64,000 nucleotides of DNA from Climacium dendroides. Lineage: Eukaryota; Streptophyta; Bryopsida; Hypnales; Climaciaceae. The stretch spans positions 9,718,001 to 9,782,000 of the forward strand of contig OX467088.1 of assembly GCA_950106755.1 (NCBI GenBank), written 5' to 3'. Within the stretch, counting starts at the first letter, position 1. Every line of letters starts with the position of its first letter. Of the stretch, positions 22,240-35,149 are shown one piece after another. The notes under the pieces were generated by a model that saw only the letters and a program-made list of their open reading frames with translations, was not told the DNA's origin and ran no database searches. Position numbers and translations under genes: made by a program.

Positions 22240-22740
22240 CGGACGTTGGGACGTCCGGACGGACGTCCAACGTCCGCATCCGCGGGTTTCCGAGCGTCCG
22301 GGGATATAGAAATTTCGGACTTGCGTCCATCCAGTGGACGGGCGGTCGGCCGGTTTAGTGAGCCGACCGAGCGGTCAGACGGCGAGGACGGGGTAGTCGG
22401 GGCCGACCGAGCGGACGGACGCAGAGCACAGGGCGGACGGAGCCGACTGCACAGACGGGGCAGACGGGGCCGACCGACCGGACGGACGCAGACCACGGGG
22501 CGGTCGGGGCCGACCGAGCGGACGGACGAGGCGGACGGGGCGGACGGGGCGGACCGATCGGTCGGCTGATCGGGTGGCCCGTCCGACCTGTCGGCAGTCC
22601 GATCGGACGGCCAATTGGACGGACCCAACGGGGCGCCCGATCGGCCGTCCGCCAGGGCGGACGGCTGAGATTGGGCGGACGGGATGGCCGTTCGCCTCAT
22701 ACAAAAGAGGCGGTCGGGCCGTCCGCCTCTCACTTTTTCC
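22240..22740. repeat. GC-rich GGACGG/GGTCGG array 1 (left subterminal)
   Basis: Dense, irregular repeats of CGGACGG, CGGTCGG and GGGGCGGACGG form an island of very high GC in AT-rich DNA. It ends about 140 bases before the kinase ATG at 22879. Open frames through the array on both strands are compositional artefacts. Confidence 0.9.
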
Positions 22741-22878
22741 TTCCCCCTTGCTTGCAAGAGAGAGCGGAGAAGCTTAGTGCCTTTGGGCCCTATTGCCTCC
22801 TCTCCTCGGGAGGGTAAAGGTGAAATCTTGGGGGGACCCTTGCCATTTTTTTTCTCGAATCGTGCGACATTTATCAAG

Positions 22879-24375
22879 ATGCCAAGGGCGAAGAAGAAAA
22901 CGAAGTTTGTGGAGGAATCTACTGAGGTCGACATCATGGACAACCCCTCGCACACTTGTACCGCATTTTTGAGAAAATGCATTGTTGAATTCTATGAGAG
23001 AGAAACTACCATGTCTCTTGACTCTAAGTATGTTCGTTATCAAGAGGAGGGCATTGAGAAGTTCAAAGGTGATATAAAGGACATGATGCATGAAGCGTTG
23101 CGGGTGGGAGGGTGGTATCAAGAAATGGAAAAGAAGGATTTCACTAGTTGGTTGGACAAACGGGCACATGATGCACTATGGAATGCCAAAGGGACCGTCG
23201 AAAAATTTGGTAAGGTTCATCGCATTGATGATGAAGCCTTCACGCACGTGATTACAAAAGTGGACATGTTCGTGAGTCGGATGAGACCATTTGCTTCAAG
23301 ACGAAATAGAGGTGGATTTATGACTTGGTGGACAACTCACGAAGGGAGAGTAAACATGCGAGTTGTATTTCGCCATTTAATAGCGCTCCCGGGAACCGCA
23401 AGGGTGATTCCACAAGATAATATTGTCCTACGCGGAGGCTATGCCACAATTCGTAGGGTGCTAATCGAAGGGTGCCCTGAACTTCAACCACATTGAGAAT
23501 TTGCAACAAAGATGTCTCTCCAAGAGGGTCGACGACCTGAGCTTGCAAAGATGGAACACCAAACTGAATCGATGGCGGTGCAGATTCCGCACGATGGAGT
23601 CATACGCTTCGTTGCAGTCCACACAAATCGGAACGAAGGCTATTCATTGTGGTGGAATGGTGGTACTTTGCATGAAATGTTGAGAATGGATAACGATTAT
23701 CTAGACAATATCGCCATACGCATTATGTGTGACCCCCAAATTAGCGACGAGGAGGTCATTCGTGCTCATCATCTAAAGCGATGGAGAGCAAAGCGTACGG
23801 AGCTTGCTTGGGCACTGCTGCATATTATGAATGCGGTACATCGTGCCGGACATCTTCACAACGACATTTCTCCAGACAACATCATGTTCCATTTCCCGGA
23901 AGACGAGTCGCAGGTTTTCATTGGAATTTGCGATTGGGGGATGACCACGACTAGTACAGAGCCCATGAAGTCATTGTATACATTCACATCAACAAGTGAT
24001 CAGGACGAAGTTCTGAGGAGGAGGTGGTGGATCGATCCAAAGATTACATACGTACATCGAAGAGATGCAGATGTGGAGAACAAACCCGTACTTACCATTA
24101 AGTCCGAAGAATTTGCTGTTGGTCAAATAGCGAAGAGAATCAACAGTACATGTATGTCAGAGACATACTACGGTTTGCAAGGTCGTGGAAGCAAAAAACA
24201 TGTGTTGTACTCGCATTACGACTTAGCACAAGTCTTTCAAGTGTATTTGGGGAGACTTTGCGAAGATGGTCCCGATGGCCATAGTAGTTTGGCGCAAGTG
24301 ATTTCGCGATTTACTTCTTCGTTTCATTGGCCTATACCGGATGAACACTTCCGCCACTTTGGAGTTGTAGTTTAA
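22879..24375 (+). pseudogene. Transposon-associated protein kinase-like gene
   Basis: Start chosen at ATG 22879 (MPRAKKKTKF, basic); the same frame is open further upstream only through the GC array. It has 498 codons plus TAA. An N-terminal alpha-helical region of about 175 residues precedes a kinase fold: a Gly loop-like LRGGYATIRRV (185-194), an invariant-Lys candidate in FATK (211), hinge-like YSLWWNGGTL, catalytic loop HNDISPDNIM (Asp 329, Asn 334), DWG in place of DFG (Asp 352), and RRRWWIDPK near the activation-segment end. Catalytic residues are present, so an active ancestor is likely; HND/DWG make it atypical. Odd: one in-frame TGA at 23494-23496 sits just before the Lys strand, inside the domain, with no obvious intron around it. 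It lies right of GC array 1 at the left end of the hAT candidate. Its target and role are unknown. Confidence 0.75.
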
Positions 24376-26035
24376 GTCTTTAATGATATTAATATATCAT
24401 ATATAAGTAATTAACTATAGCCTATAGGTGTTTATAGTATGCACTATTCATAGAGGTAAAGACATATACTAAATTACATGTCAATTACATAGTAGTACAG
24501 TATATACGGATGATATACCTCAGTTTCATCACCAATGATTGGATTGATTGTGAATGCTGTTTTACAGCAAGGTGCATCTCAGCATTTGTAATCAATGAGC
24601 ATGTTTTAATTCACAATGATTTTGGAGAACTTGGAAGTCTTTACGCCATTTGTCATCGTATGTTTGAATGGAAAATTGGAAATCTCAAAATCATTATATG
24701 AAATAATTTGCAATTCCTTATTCATTCAATTTTTAATTGATGATTGATGATTCAATGATTCATTGATTGTTAGGTTGACAAGTCCTTGTCTTCATTTGTG
24801 TGGTATAGTAAATGTGATTGAAGATGTTCATTATAATAATGTCAATGACAATATAAAAAATGGTAAGCGTTTACTTACCTCTATGTCTCTATAATTGATA
24901 TGACGATGGAGGGCAACTAAAGGACCGAAGGAAACATCGTGTATGAATGTATGATTGTATGTGAGTGCCTAATTGTGAGTTGAAGGTTCACTTCTAAAGG
25001 GCTTAGGGTCCCTTCGAGGGTTTAGAGGTTATTAGGTAGGTACTTACAACTTGAAATTTTGTCGTAATTTTTTGAAACTTTTTCTGAAGATGGAAAAATT
25101 GATAAGCTTATTAAGCTATATGGGATAATGGAGACCTCATTTTTTCCACAATCAGTGACCGGGAATAGAAGTTATGACCTAAATTGCTCAAAACAAGGGA
25201 CGGGGGGGAGTGTAGGCACTACTACACTAGGTAGTAGCCTAGTAGGTCATAGTAGGTAGGAAAATAATTGCAACTTGTTTTAATTTTTAATTTTTAATTT
25301 TTTACTTGTACATTATATTCTTGCCTATCCAATATCCAGGGAGCTCGAATTCATTTCATCAATGAATTTCAACAACAAGACATCTTGTTGTTTTTACTCT
25401 TCTAGTGTTAAATACCTGAAGAAGAATAAGTCTTGAATTGTTGTCGTGAAGGTCCAATACTTAAAATAGCATTTGGGAAGTACAACATCAAAGCTAATTA
25501 CATAATGAAATTTCTTTTGGTGCATACCAAAAGGTGTTGAGTTATTCGACAAAGGTTTTATAAAAATGATTTGGTCACACCATTTTGTCTCAAAAAACAA
25601 CCGTACATTTGCAATTCTATATACAAGCACGTAACTTTCATGGTTTTCAGTACGCATTCATTACAAATGACCAAAATACGTAACTTCCGATGTTCAAATA
25701 CATTACACCACATCATTCACATACTCAACACTTGCAACAATTAACCATTCATATTGGAGTGATAGTATGGAACTCTACTTACTCTACAAGGTAAAAAACA
25801 AATAATTTTATTATATTATAAAATAGTCTTATAGCCTGTACCACTTTCGTTTTGGGGGCTAAAACAAGTTCTTCATACATCTCAGTTGTTCGAATATACT
25901 TGCATTCCTACAACTATTGCATTGTTTCCAAATAGCAAATGACAAATTGACAATGCATTACACTTGAAACCACATTAAAAAACAAAGCCCATAACTATAT
26001 AATGGCACCTTGTATTTTTCTACAAAATAACACTA
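24376..26035. other. AT-rich intergenic region between convergent genes
   Basis: It separates the 3' ends of the rightward kinase gene and the leftward finger gene. Low-complexity GATTGATGATTCAATGATTC runs occur near 24735. No coding frame is convincing. Confidence 0.5.
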
Positions 26036-26039
26036 TACT

Positions 26040-27236
26040 TCATTCAGAATCAGAACTACTATCATGATTTTGACTTTGAGGCGTAGAACCAGAGCCACCA
26101 TATGGCCCATATCCGCTTGATTGTCGCCCTTGTCCATAATTTTCGTAATAAGGACCTCCAAAAGTTGGAGGTGGAACTGAAGCATATTCATGTGAGCCTC
26201 CAATCCCTCCATGGCTTGAACTAGTGTAGTAAGAACTTCCATGAGGCCCATACAAATCATGTCCTCCTGTTCTCGGATAATTTCGCGAGCCGCCTTGTTT
26301 CGAACCACCATAGTCTGTATAACTGGTGTTTCCATGAGGTCCCCTTGTTCCTGAGTAATATTGAGGGCCGCCATGTGAAAGACCACCGTAGTCCGTATAG
26401 GTCGTAGTTCTATAGCCTCCTTCTACGTTTGGACCACCATCTCGAGGGTTGTTGCTATAGTGTGAACTACTTCCTCCATGTCGCGAGCCATGTACATCAC
26501 GTTCACGATGAGGTGAAGTGTGATATCCACGAGGTCGGCCTTGATCCTCGACACTCCTCCTCAATGCTTCCCGCATTTAATTCTCGTATTCTATGTCTTC
26601 GTGTTCTTCTCGGCGTTCATGCCTCTCCGGAGGTGGAGGTGGAGGTGGCAACTGTTCAGTTGGTTCTTCATCATCATCAGCATCATTGTCCTCTGCATCC
26701 CACATAGGCCAACTTGGGCACCCAAATTGACCTCGGTTCGACCAAGCCGGCATGCAATCACTTTCGCCACGCCAGTTAGTGAACACCACAGCTAAGTGAC
26801 ACGTCATCTTCGTCTCTTTATTCATCCCTATAACTGTACGCCAGTCAACGTCTTTCTGGAGTACAATCTCCGCCCAAACCATTGCCATGGTAGAATAGTT
26901 CATGATGGTAGGCTTCGAGGGACCTAGATTTGAAGCTGCCCAAATTTCTTCGTATCTCTCTACAAAGTGTCTACTCCTACACGTCTTCATAGGGCCTTCC
27001 CACCGTCTCACTTGCTTCTCCAAACTGTCATTTGTTGGCCACAGTTTGGCTATGTGTGACATGGTCACATATTTCTTGCACATTGTACAAGTCCACACTT
27101 TGTCGGACTCGTACTCCCACCCCTCCTTTGCCACATTGAATTCATCGAAGTAAACATCCCAATCTAGTTCTTGTGGTTTCCTCTTCGAACTTTTCTTCGA
27201 AGAATCGGAAAGAACCGGAATTCCTTTGTGAGGCAT
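26040..27236 (-). pseudogene. Finger-type protein with Gly/Tyr-rich tail (paralogous N-terminus with the RING gene)
   Basis: Start taken at ATG 27234-27236 (MPHKGIPVLSD). Residues near 45-65 read WTCTMCKKYVTMSHIAKLWP, a Cys-x2-Cys...His cluster. The following 100 residues (RHFVERYEEIWAA, INYS-like MNYSTMAMVWAE, KDVDW) align with the start of the gene at 39353 (CKKYVKMYHIGKLWP, FVHRSVEVWW, INYTIASMVYTE, RKVDW). After a Pro run the frame meets TAA at 26577-26579, followed at once by ATG. The same frame continues to a TGA at 26040 with a Gly/Tyr/Ser-rich, low-complexity tail. The unbroken frame suggests one gene cut by CAA-to-TAA, but a separate second ORF is possible. Family unknown; DNA or RNA binding is a guess from the finger and the tail. 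Confidence 0.6.
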
Positions 27237-27419
27237 AGTACCCTTTCTATAAATGACCTCAACATTAGAATGATTAATGTGTAGTGGTTTCAGATTATAA
27301 TAATTAGTGAATACCACTCATTCATTCACAATTGTTCATACACCAAGGTGGAAGGGGCGCACAGAGACCAATAGCCGTTGGATCACCCACTCTACAAAGG
27401 AAACAATTGTGCGGAATGA

Positions 27420-27760
27420 GCCGTCCGCTCTGCTTTTTATACCGACCGACGAGGCGGACGTCGTTGTTGGCTTCAGGGTTGAACGGCAAGATCGGACGGA
27501 CAGCGTGAATCCGCATCTCCCATCCCACGGTCGACAGAGACGTACGGACGGCCGAGTTGAACGGACGCACCAACTGCTTGGCCGTCGAGCCGTCCGCCGA
27601 GCGGACGGGTGGATGGGCGGACGGACGGACTTCGTCTGCCCCGACCAATCGGCCGTTGGCCCGTCCGCTCAACAGACGGGTCGTTGCTTTCGCCAACCGC
27701 TTAGTCGGCGCAGTGTCCGCTGAGCGGACGGCCAGGCAGCCCACGACCTGTGGATTCTCC
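27420..27760. repeat. GC-rich GGACGG array 2
   Basis: Repeated CGGACGG, GGACGGACG and CCGTCCGC words. It lies about 185 bases upstream of the start of the leftward finger gene, which suggests a promoter-proximal place. Confidence 0.85.
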
Positions 27761-27761
27761 A

Positions 27762-28980
27762 AATTAGTTATTTGTGAGTAGAGAATCCAAAGGAGTGAAC
27801 TAGCAGCCTGTTAGACCATTAGTTCGTCATGAATTTCAGGTAAGGACATAAAAACTTTGAAAACTGACGGCGGGAATTTTGCCCCTTCAATGTGAAACTT
27901 GAAAAATAACTCCATGCCCTAAACCCTAAACCCTATACCCTAAAAACCATGAATCCTACCCGTAATTCTGATGACTACTCACTTTTAGAATTTCGATATT
28001 TCTCTTCATCAAATATGTTTGCAATTGATTCATTCTTACATCTTATAAGTACTTTGAGTACAAACTATAAATATATATAGAGGGAGAGAGACTAAATTTT
28101 CATTTTTTCATGGTGAATTTTAAAAATATGTAATTGAAGAAAAGTGAAGTTTGTAGTCATTTTCTAATGCATATAATCATAAAATAATGATTCTTTGTGA
28201 AATACTTAAAATCTGAACTGTAAACTTCAGAACTTGTAAAAGCTTGTTTCTAAAAGAGTAAAAGTATTGCTTTCAATAGTCAAAACTTTAGTAAACTCAA
28301 AAAAAATCAAGTATGAAAAGTTATAAAAAAAGACATTGCAACTTGCAAGCACTCAATACATGACTCTAAAATAATATGAGTATTTCTTAAAATCACCCTT
28401 CAATTGCGAATAAAATCCAACAAAAACTAAGAAAGTATGATTATACAAAGTTACAAACTATGGTAAAATACTCATTCAATCACTTTTCACTATAGTTAAA
28501 TATAGAACGACCTTATTCCATCTCCAACTCCAATTCCATTTCATAAAATTGCATCTAAACAATTAAACAAACTGTCCTTTAAAGTTACAAATCTCAATGC
28601 AATAATGCATTAAATAATTCGGTTTCTGTTTATAGGTCATATTTAGGTATTTATGTGAAGTCAACTTGAGGGATTAGAGTTAGAGCCCCTTGAAGTTGTT
28701 GTTAGTAATTTAACAAAAGAATAATATTCTAAATCTTGTATATTTTTGCTTCTATTCTTTGTGTACATATTGGTTTATTGGTTACCTCCATTTCATCAAA
28801 TTGGTCATTGAAGGTTTGCACTCTCCAGAATCATTTTGGATAAAACATCTTGATTTAGATGAAACATCTTCCTAGTCACTTAGTTCATCATTCCAAATAT
28901 AGAATTGGGAGCCTTTTGACATTGAAATGTAAATAAAATACAATGAAAATTCTAAATTTTTTCTAATTTCTAATGGATCT
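27762..28980. other. AT-rich spacer with a short interstitial telomere-like run
   Basis: CCCTAAACCCTAAACCCTAT occurs at about 27917-27936, a plant-type telomere motif too short to mark a chromosome end. Nothing codes. Confidence 0.5.
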
Positions 28981-28981
28981 A

Positions 28982-29659
28982 GGTGACTGCAAGAAACATT
29001 TGATAATTTTGTTGTGCTTCGTCCAATACTCATGATTTTTTTGTAGAATACTTTCAAAATTTAAGAGAAAAATATTCAAAAAACATTGAAGAAATATGTC
29101 CAAGTAATGTCCAATGTATTCACTTTCAAGATGAAGGCAATTACCAAAAAAAAAACCACCAAAAAATTCTATAAGTAGGAGAAAGTTCTAGAATAGTTCC
29201 AATTTCAAGAAAATATATGCTCTAACATGTAATTAAAAAAAAAAGGGAAAAACTATACAAATATTATAAAAATCCCATTTGTAACAATTTTCTGAAGATG
29301 GTCATTTATGAAAAGAACCATTCAAAGAACATTACGCGTTTCAAAAGTCATTAATAAAAAAGTTCATTTAGTGAACTTGTACACCACATAAAATTCAATA
29401 TTTTTAGGATTCCTTTAAGTTTGCTACAAAATCATCTTCTTCAAATCTCAGATTCAAATTTGTTTATTCGGGTACTAAATAGTCCTAAAAATCCCAAATA
29501 TTAAAATTGCCAAGAAATTAGATAAGCTGTAAAATAGTTATAAATACCTTATTAATAAATCTTGAGTCATGTAGATCTAAAATGCAGAATTTTTGGCCAA
29601 CAAACAAATCAACATGCAAGGTGAGATAGAAAATAGTATAGGTGTTTCTTCATTCATTT
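28982..29659 (+). mobile_element. Dispersed TIR element, copy A (diverged)
   Basis: It begins AGGTGACTGCAAGAAACA and contains landmarks shared in order with copy B at 60459-61189: ACTCATG..TTTTT, GAAGATGGTCATT, CACCACA(CA)AAAATT, CTTGAGTCAT versus CTTAAGTCAT, and GAAAATAGTATAGGTGTTTCTT at the end. The right terminus is degraded. Non-coding. Confidence 0.7.
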
Positions 29660-30455
29660 GAGCTTTCCAGCTTGGATTAAATATTTTGCAGAACAATTTG
29701 GTTGGAGGTTTCAAATTACAAAGAATACAAATGTACTTATGTAGGGATTTCACATAGAGCTTTCTCCGCTACATGAAACCTTGTTTTCATTTAAAACCGG
29801 TTCCATTTATAGTTTGACCATATAAATATATGCATTGTAATTCTGTAAAGAATGCTACATGGTGACATAGCCGACTGGCCATGAAAAACTGTAGCCCTGA
29901 AATCAAAAAATATTTAAGTAATTTACTCTTTGCATTTTCTAGTGGTAGGTTTCAGTTAAGATTCGTTGGCAAGGGCTTTAGCTTTGTTATTGTTCATTCC
30001 CAAATTATGTATAAATGTATAATTTGTACAGTTTGCTAAACCAAATTCCCGCCCCCCCCCCCCTCCAAAAAAAAATGTCATGGTAATATGGTATTGACGT
30101 TCCTTGAAGGCTGGAAGGGATGATTTTTGCCTTTCGGTCGGAGACTTCTGAATCATAATAGTGATACGAAAATCTTTGAACGGAATTCAACTTTCACTTC
30201 TTCCAACCTTATAGGAACATCTACTTAAGCAAGAGGATCAATTCATTCATCCAATCATCCCCCACCCTTTTCCACAAAGAATGAATAGATCACCCATTTT
30301 TGAGAAATGCGAATTGGTTGTTGGAAGTTGAAACCAAGCCTCATACCACCGCATGAACTCAAGTGATCGAACCTAAGACCTGAGACCTGAAGACAAGAAT
30401 CATAGTAAGTCCTAGTTTCCCGAATGGCAGATGACCTTTTAATCATTTGGGTCAC
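29660..30455. other. Spacer with poly-C tract
   Basis: A run of about 14 C at 30049-30062 is followed by an A-run. No gene is seen. Confidence 0.4.
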
Positions 30456-30459
30456 CTTT

Positions 30460-30980
30460 ATGCGGCCGCTGCAGTCGGCCGATCCGCGCGGTCAGACAAT
30501 CCGTTGCGGACCATCGGTCGGCCCCGTCTAGCGCGGTTGGCCCATCCGCGCGGTCCGACAGTCCGTTGCGGACCATCGGTCAGCCCCGTCCGACGCGGTC
30601 GGCCCATCCACGCAGTCCGACAGTCCGTTGCGGACCATCGGTCGGCCCCGTTTGGCGCGGTCGGCGGTCGGAGTGGTCCGACAGTCCGCTGCGGACCATC
30701 GGTCGGCCCCGTCCGGCGCGGTCGGCGGTCGGAGTGGTCTGACAGTCCGCTGCGGACCATCGGTCGGCCCCGTCCGGCGCGGTCGGCCCATTCGCGCGGT
30801 AGGACAGTCCGTTGCAAACCATCGGTTGGCCCCGTCCGCTGCGGTCGCCGGTCGAACTGTCGTTAAACCTGCGGTAGGCCCGGTCGGCCAGTCCGCGGCC
30901 CTTGCCTCTCTTCTCTTTCTCTCGTGGACGGTCCGCTATGGACCTGCGATCGGCCCATCCGCGGCCTTCCACGCAGTCGG
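30460..30980. repeat. GC-rich array 3 with a 61-62 bp period
   Basis: GCGGACCATCGGTCGGCCCC recurs at about 30506, 30568, 30630, 30691 and 30752, with a variant near 30814. Units are joined by GCGCGGTCGG and CGACAGTCCGYTGC. A degraded continuation reaches 30980. It differs from the other GC arrays in being a regular tandem repeat. It lies beyond the 3' end of the transposase gene and is not upstream of any gene I can find. Confidence 0.95.
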
Positions 30981-31425
30981 AGAGTCTGCTGCAGTGCTGC
31001 CGTTGTGCCCCCCCCCCCGCCATTCCGCCAACCACGATCTTCAATTTTATAATTTGGTATTTACAGATTTCAGTTTCTATGCAAGCTTTCTTTCTGAGGT
31101 TCATTATTTCTAACGCTTCCCAAGAAATTATCTGATTTATTTGTTTTGTACATGGAGAATGAATATTGAATAACCAAAATACACGCAGTGAAGACTTCTT
31201 CAATTTCCTATTCAACCATTCAACCAAAGATAATGAATAAAAAAGGTTTATTACATTTTTCAAAATAAACATGCAAATTCCTATTATAGAGCAATGCGTG
31301 TCAAATGTCAAACCTCATTTCTCCTGCATTCATAAAGTCTTCCAAATTCAAATCATAAAGATTTGAAGAACTATCTATGTAACGTATTCTAATCTAACCC
31401 GTTCTAAGAATGTAAGATTCAATTC
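30981..31425. other. 3' flank of the transposase gene
   Basis: A C-run (31008-31018) precedes AT-rich DNA with no coding signal. Confidence 0.4.
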
Positions 31426-34400
31426 CTAAGGATGATAATCACTATCTCCTTTTACCTCTGCCCCACTACTATAGTCTCTTGATATCCATTCGTTGTCTTC
31501 ATTGTCGAAAGTATTGTCTTCATCATCTGATGAAGCCAATACTTTTTCTTTCTCTTTTCCTCTGATTTCCGTAGATGTAGAAGCTTTCTTCCCCTTGCCT
31601 ATGTTTGGATCATCCTTCTTCCGTAAGAAATTCTTACCGAGGATGCGTTCTCGAAGACCGCCGGCCAATTGTCCTTTCCTTGCGGGAAGAGTTGGAAGGG
31701 ATAGTCGTGTATCCAAGGGGTTTTTTCCTCCATGTACTTTCTTCCTTGGGGAGATAGCAAATGGCTCCATCACTCGTTTCTTCTTAGGTTTAGCGGATTC
31801 TTCTACCATTGCTTCTTTTGCCTGTTGCCTCCGTTGGCAAGCGACCGCTGTTATTTCATTCAGAGATCGCAGTTTCATGTCCTCTAGTCTTTGAGAACAT
31901 TGTGGTGGGCGACTTGCTATGCTCTTGAACATTGATTCCAATGTCTCATCTTCTCCATCACTAGTACACTCTAAAGTAGTGAATTTCCGCTTCACAGTTT
32001 CTTCTTGAATGTTGGAAGCTTGCAATGTAGGTAGAAAACTCGTTGAACCCCCCAGAGTAGTACTACCACTTCCACCGTTCAACAATGAGCGTGGAGCGGG
32101 TGGAGGATCGTTATTCGTTGGACGTTGCGACCTCTGCATGTTGTCATTTCTACCTTGGCCATTGTGGATCATGTTCGGACTTTTGCACTCTTTCAAACTT
32201 GAATCCCCCTTGTCCAATACCTCTAGCAGTTTAAGGCTTAGGGAGCTCGATCCCTCGATGCTCTTATCAACCAATTTTTCTCCAAATTCGAAGCTTGTTT
32301 TGTCCGCATTCATTTTCTCCCAAGAATGTAGTTTGTCATTTTCTCCAGGTTGGCCTAATGGTATGGATGGAGACCTTTCACGTTCAATCACTTCATTTGC
32401 TTGTAAAGTTTGGTCTCTTGTAACTGATATCCTGTTCTGAACCGCCTTTTCCACAATGGTGTCTTCCTTGTTTGCCAAAACGGTATGGCTGTTTAGAAGT
32501 CGGCTCCCATCTACAAATCTCGCTATAGAAGGTAGATCTTCGTCTTCTAAAAATTCAAATTCATCTCGGTTATTTGTACCCAAGTCAATCATATCATCAT
32601 CATACTCATTTTGTCTTTGTGACGGTCTACCACGAAAAGCGTACGTGTCCTCGTTCAGATCCTCTTCTTCATCGGATTTGAGGTTGTCATCACTTGTTTC
32701 TGGTTCCAATTCCGATTCCCCTCTGTCGTCATTGACCTCCTCATTTCCACGCCGTGGAAGATGTTCTTCCTCGACATCATGATCACTACTTTCATCATCC
32801 TCCATAAGCCCCTCGGATTCCTCTGACTCCGCATTCTCGCGGTACCACATCTTCCCATCGTTCTCCTTTGAAGCAGCGAGGACTCTGGAATTGGTATACA
32901 CATACACCAAATCCATGGCTCTCTTTGTTTTCAACTTGTTTCGAGCCTTATTATGAACAAAGGAATAGCTACTCCAATTTCGCTCGCATGAAGAGGAAGA
33001 GACCGATTGCCCTAAAATTCTCCTTGCAATTGGAGCAATGAGCTTTCCACAAACACCTTCAAAATCCCACCAAGCATGTGCCGATAATTTGGACTCGCTT
33101 GGGTCCAGCATATTGTGAAAAGGTGGTTCTTTATGTCGAAAAGTCATGAATTCTTTCACGACGTCAGCGTACTCTCCACGCTTACAAATTCGCATGAGGA
33201 CACGCTTGCATGCGTCAATCGCCTCATCATCGTCTGCTAGTTCTTTGTCGTGAAGCAAGTAGGGATTTAGAAGAGCTCCTGCATATTGAATATCGGTCTC
33301 CACCATTTCCCATCGCTGTTGGAATGCTGCCCTCAATGGCTTTGCAAGTTCCGAACTTAGTTTAAAAGGCGAATTCTCCAAATCCGCCACGTGCTTCCGT
33401 ATTTTCCTCATGATATGCAAAACCTTGCTTGTGCATGGCGTCTTTGCATCTAAATCACGTAGGCCATGTACCACGGGGTCCAGCAACTGAACGAAATTGG
33501 TGCAACGCCTCCAAAAGTGGTCATCGTTAATTATCTTTGTTGCATTTGTAGACTCCTCGCCACCATTCTTCTTCTTCCTCAATGTCCTTGCATATTTTCG
33601 CCAACGAGGGTCTGTTACACACTGTTTTAAAGCACCCTTTACCTTCAACAATCGGTGAAGCGCCATGTAATTGGAGGCGAATCTTATTTCCCCCGGCATC
33701 AACAAGCTGTACTCTTTCTCGTAACTCTGGAATATTGCAAGTGGCATGTGTCGCTTTCTAAAGAACTTAAGAACCGCTCGGGCCTTTGTTACTACCGTCT
33801 CCACCCATGTTTCCTTTCCCCAATCTTTCAGCAACAAATTTAAGGCATGAACTACACAACCTTGGAAAAAAATGTGAGGATATTTGTCGGTTATAATCTC
33901 ACACGCTCTGGGATTCACAGGAGCATTGTCCGTTGTTATTTGCACCACATTTTGAGGCCCCACCTTCTGTATGAATTCATCCAAAATAGAAGCCAAGTAC
34001 TCTGCATTCTTTTCATGTCCACTTGTGTCCACTGATCCCAGAAATTGCTCCCCTGTGGAAGATATAAGCATGACATTTACCAATGGCCGATTCGTAACCG
34101 AGGACCACCCGTCAATAGACAATGTTGCACCAAACTTTCGGATACTATCCTCGGTCCTCTTATGCAACTTCACCTCAAGATCTGCCTTTGCTTCGTCTAG
34201 CAATTTAGTTCGTAGAGCTTGATACGATGGAGGACTATATGGCCTTTTGAAGTCAGCCGTTCTCATGATGGCTTCTTTGAATGCTGCAGTCCGAGCTACC
34301 GCGAATGGTATGTTTGCCGAATAGAAGACATTAGCCCACAACATATTCAACTTCCGTCTTTCGGCTTCTTCAAATCCATCTGCTAATCGGCTTTATTTTT

Positions 34401-34821
34401 GAGGCCTAGTTACAGAAGAAGGTGTAGGTCGTTGGTCACTTGATGTTTGGGCACTAGGAATCACCCTTGAAGCTGAAAGAGCTGCTTGTTCCGGTGCTGT
34501 GCACGAGTCTTCTTGTGTTGAACATGGCGACTCCCTTCCGTTTGAGGTATTGCCTAGAACCATCAGTGCGTTCCGACCATCTACATTTTCAATGATTGAT
34601 TTGGATGGAAACATCCCATCACAACGAAGGAAAAGAGACTTGACATCCGATGTCAATCGTGGACATAGGCTTATTCCTGAGTCGCGCCTGCCATTTTTGC
34701 CTTCGTATCCCAAGTGGCTCAACATGCGACATTTCCGATTTACGAACTCAAGCCCACATGCCTTACACTTCACTTTGCCGGGGGATGGAATGGTATACCA
34801 GAGATGAGAATTTGTACTCAT
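31426..34821 (-). pseudogene. BED/DUF659 hAT-family transposase with an unusually long C-terminal tail
   Basis: Start placed at ATG 34819-34821 (MSTNSHLWY); an in-frame ATG 14 codons upstream is also possible. The N-terminus is BED finger-like (KCKACGLEFVN ... MLSHLG). One TAA at 34393-34395 interrupts the frame; the next 974 codons are open. Counting from the first Met after the stop: DUF659 core with Asp80 (SIDGWSS) and Asp141 (TTDNAPVN), and the hAT dimerisation region AHAWWDFEG with Glu456 (SSCERNWSS). The D-D-E triad is therefore intact. Residues 500-974 form a tail that is acidic first (DEEEDLNED), then basic (PKKKRVMEP, SPRKKVHGGK), and is not usual for the family. Known: hAT transposases cut and paste elements with 8-bp duplications. 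This is the only mobility gene inside the 22-40 kb candidate. The stop is consistent with CAA-to-TAA; otherwise the gene is full length. Confidence 0.9.
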
Positions 34822-34863
34822 TTTAAAAAATGAATAGCTTGCGGATCCAATTTGAAACTTCAA

Positions 34864-35149
34864 ATATCGACCTTCGATTTCAAACGCATAGTACGTTCAT
34901 TCCTGCATCCAATCACATGTACGAAAAAAAATTTGTGTATGAAGCCTTGTAAACCAAAACCCCCCTGTCCACTGAACTATACATTACCAAGCAACGGATA
35001 CAAATTTTTCAATTTGCAGCTCGTAGCCCTTGGGAATCTTAGCATTCAGCTTCTCAAGAGTGCTTGCAAATGACCTGAACCTTGCTCTTATACTCTGCCC
35101 AGTCCGCACTTTGCTTCAGAAATAAGAATTGACCGTTGCATAGTCCGTA
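34864..35149. promoter_or_regulatory. Likely 5' region of the transposase gene
   Basis: Short AT-rich DNA between the transposase start and GC array 4. No specific promoter motif could be fixed; the assignment rests on position. Confidence 0.3.

Noticed and set aside
27917..27950. Chromosome end or large interstitial telomere
   Set aside because: Only two to four CCCTAAA-like units occur, as is common in plant intergenic DNA.
30447..30866. Long open frames on both strands of the GC arrays as Arg/Pro/Gly-rich genes
   Set aside because: They are open because the repeat lacks stop-forming A/T, run on both strands at once, and have no splice or start context.
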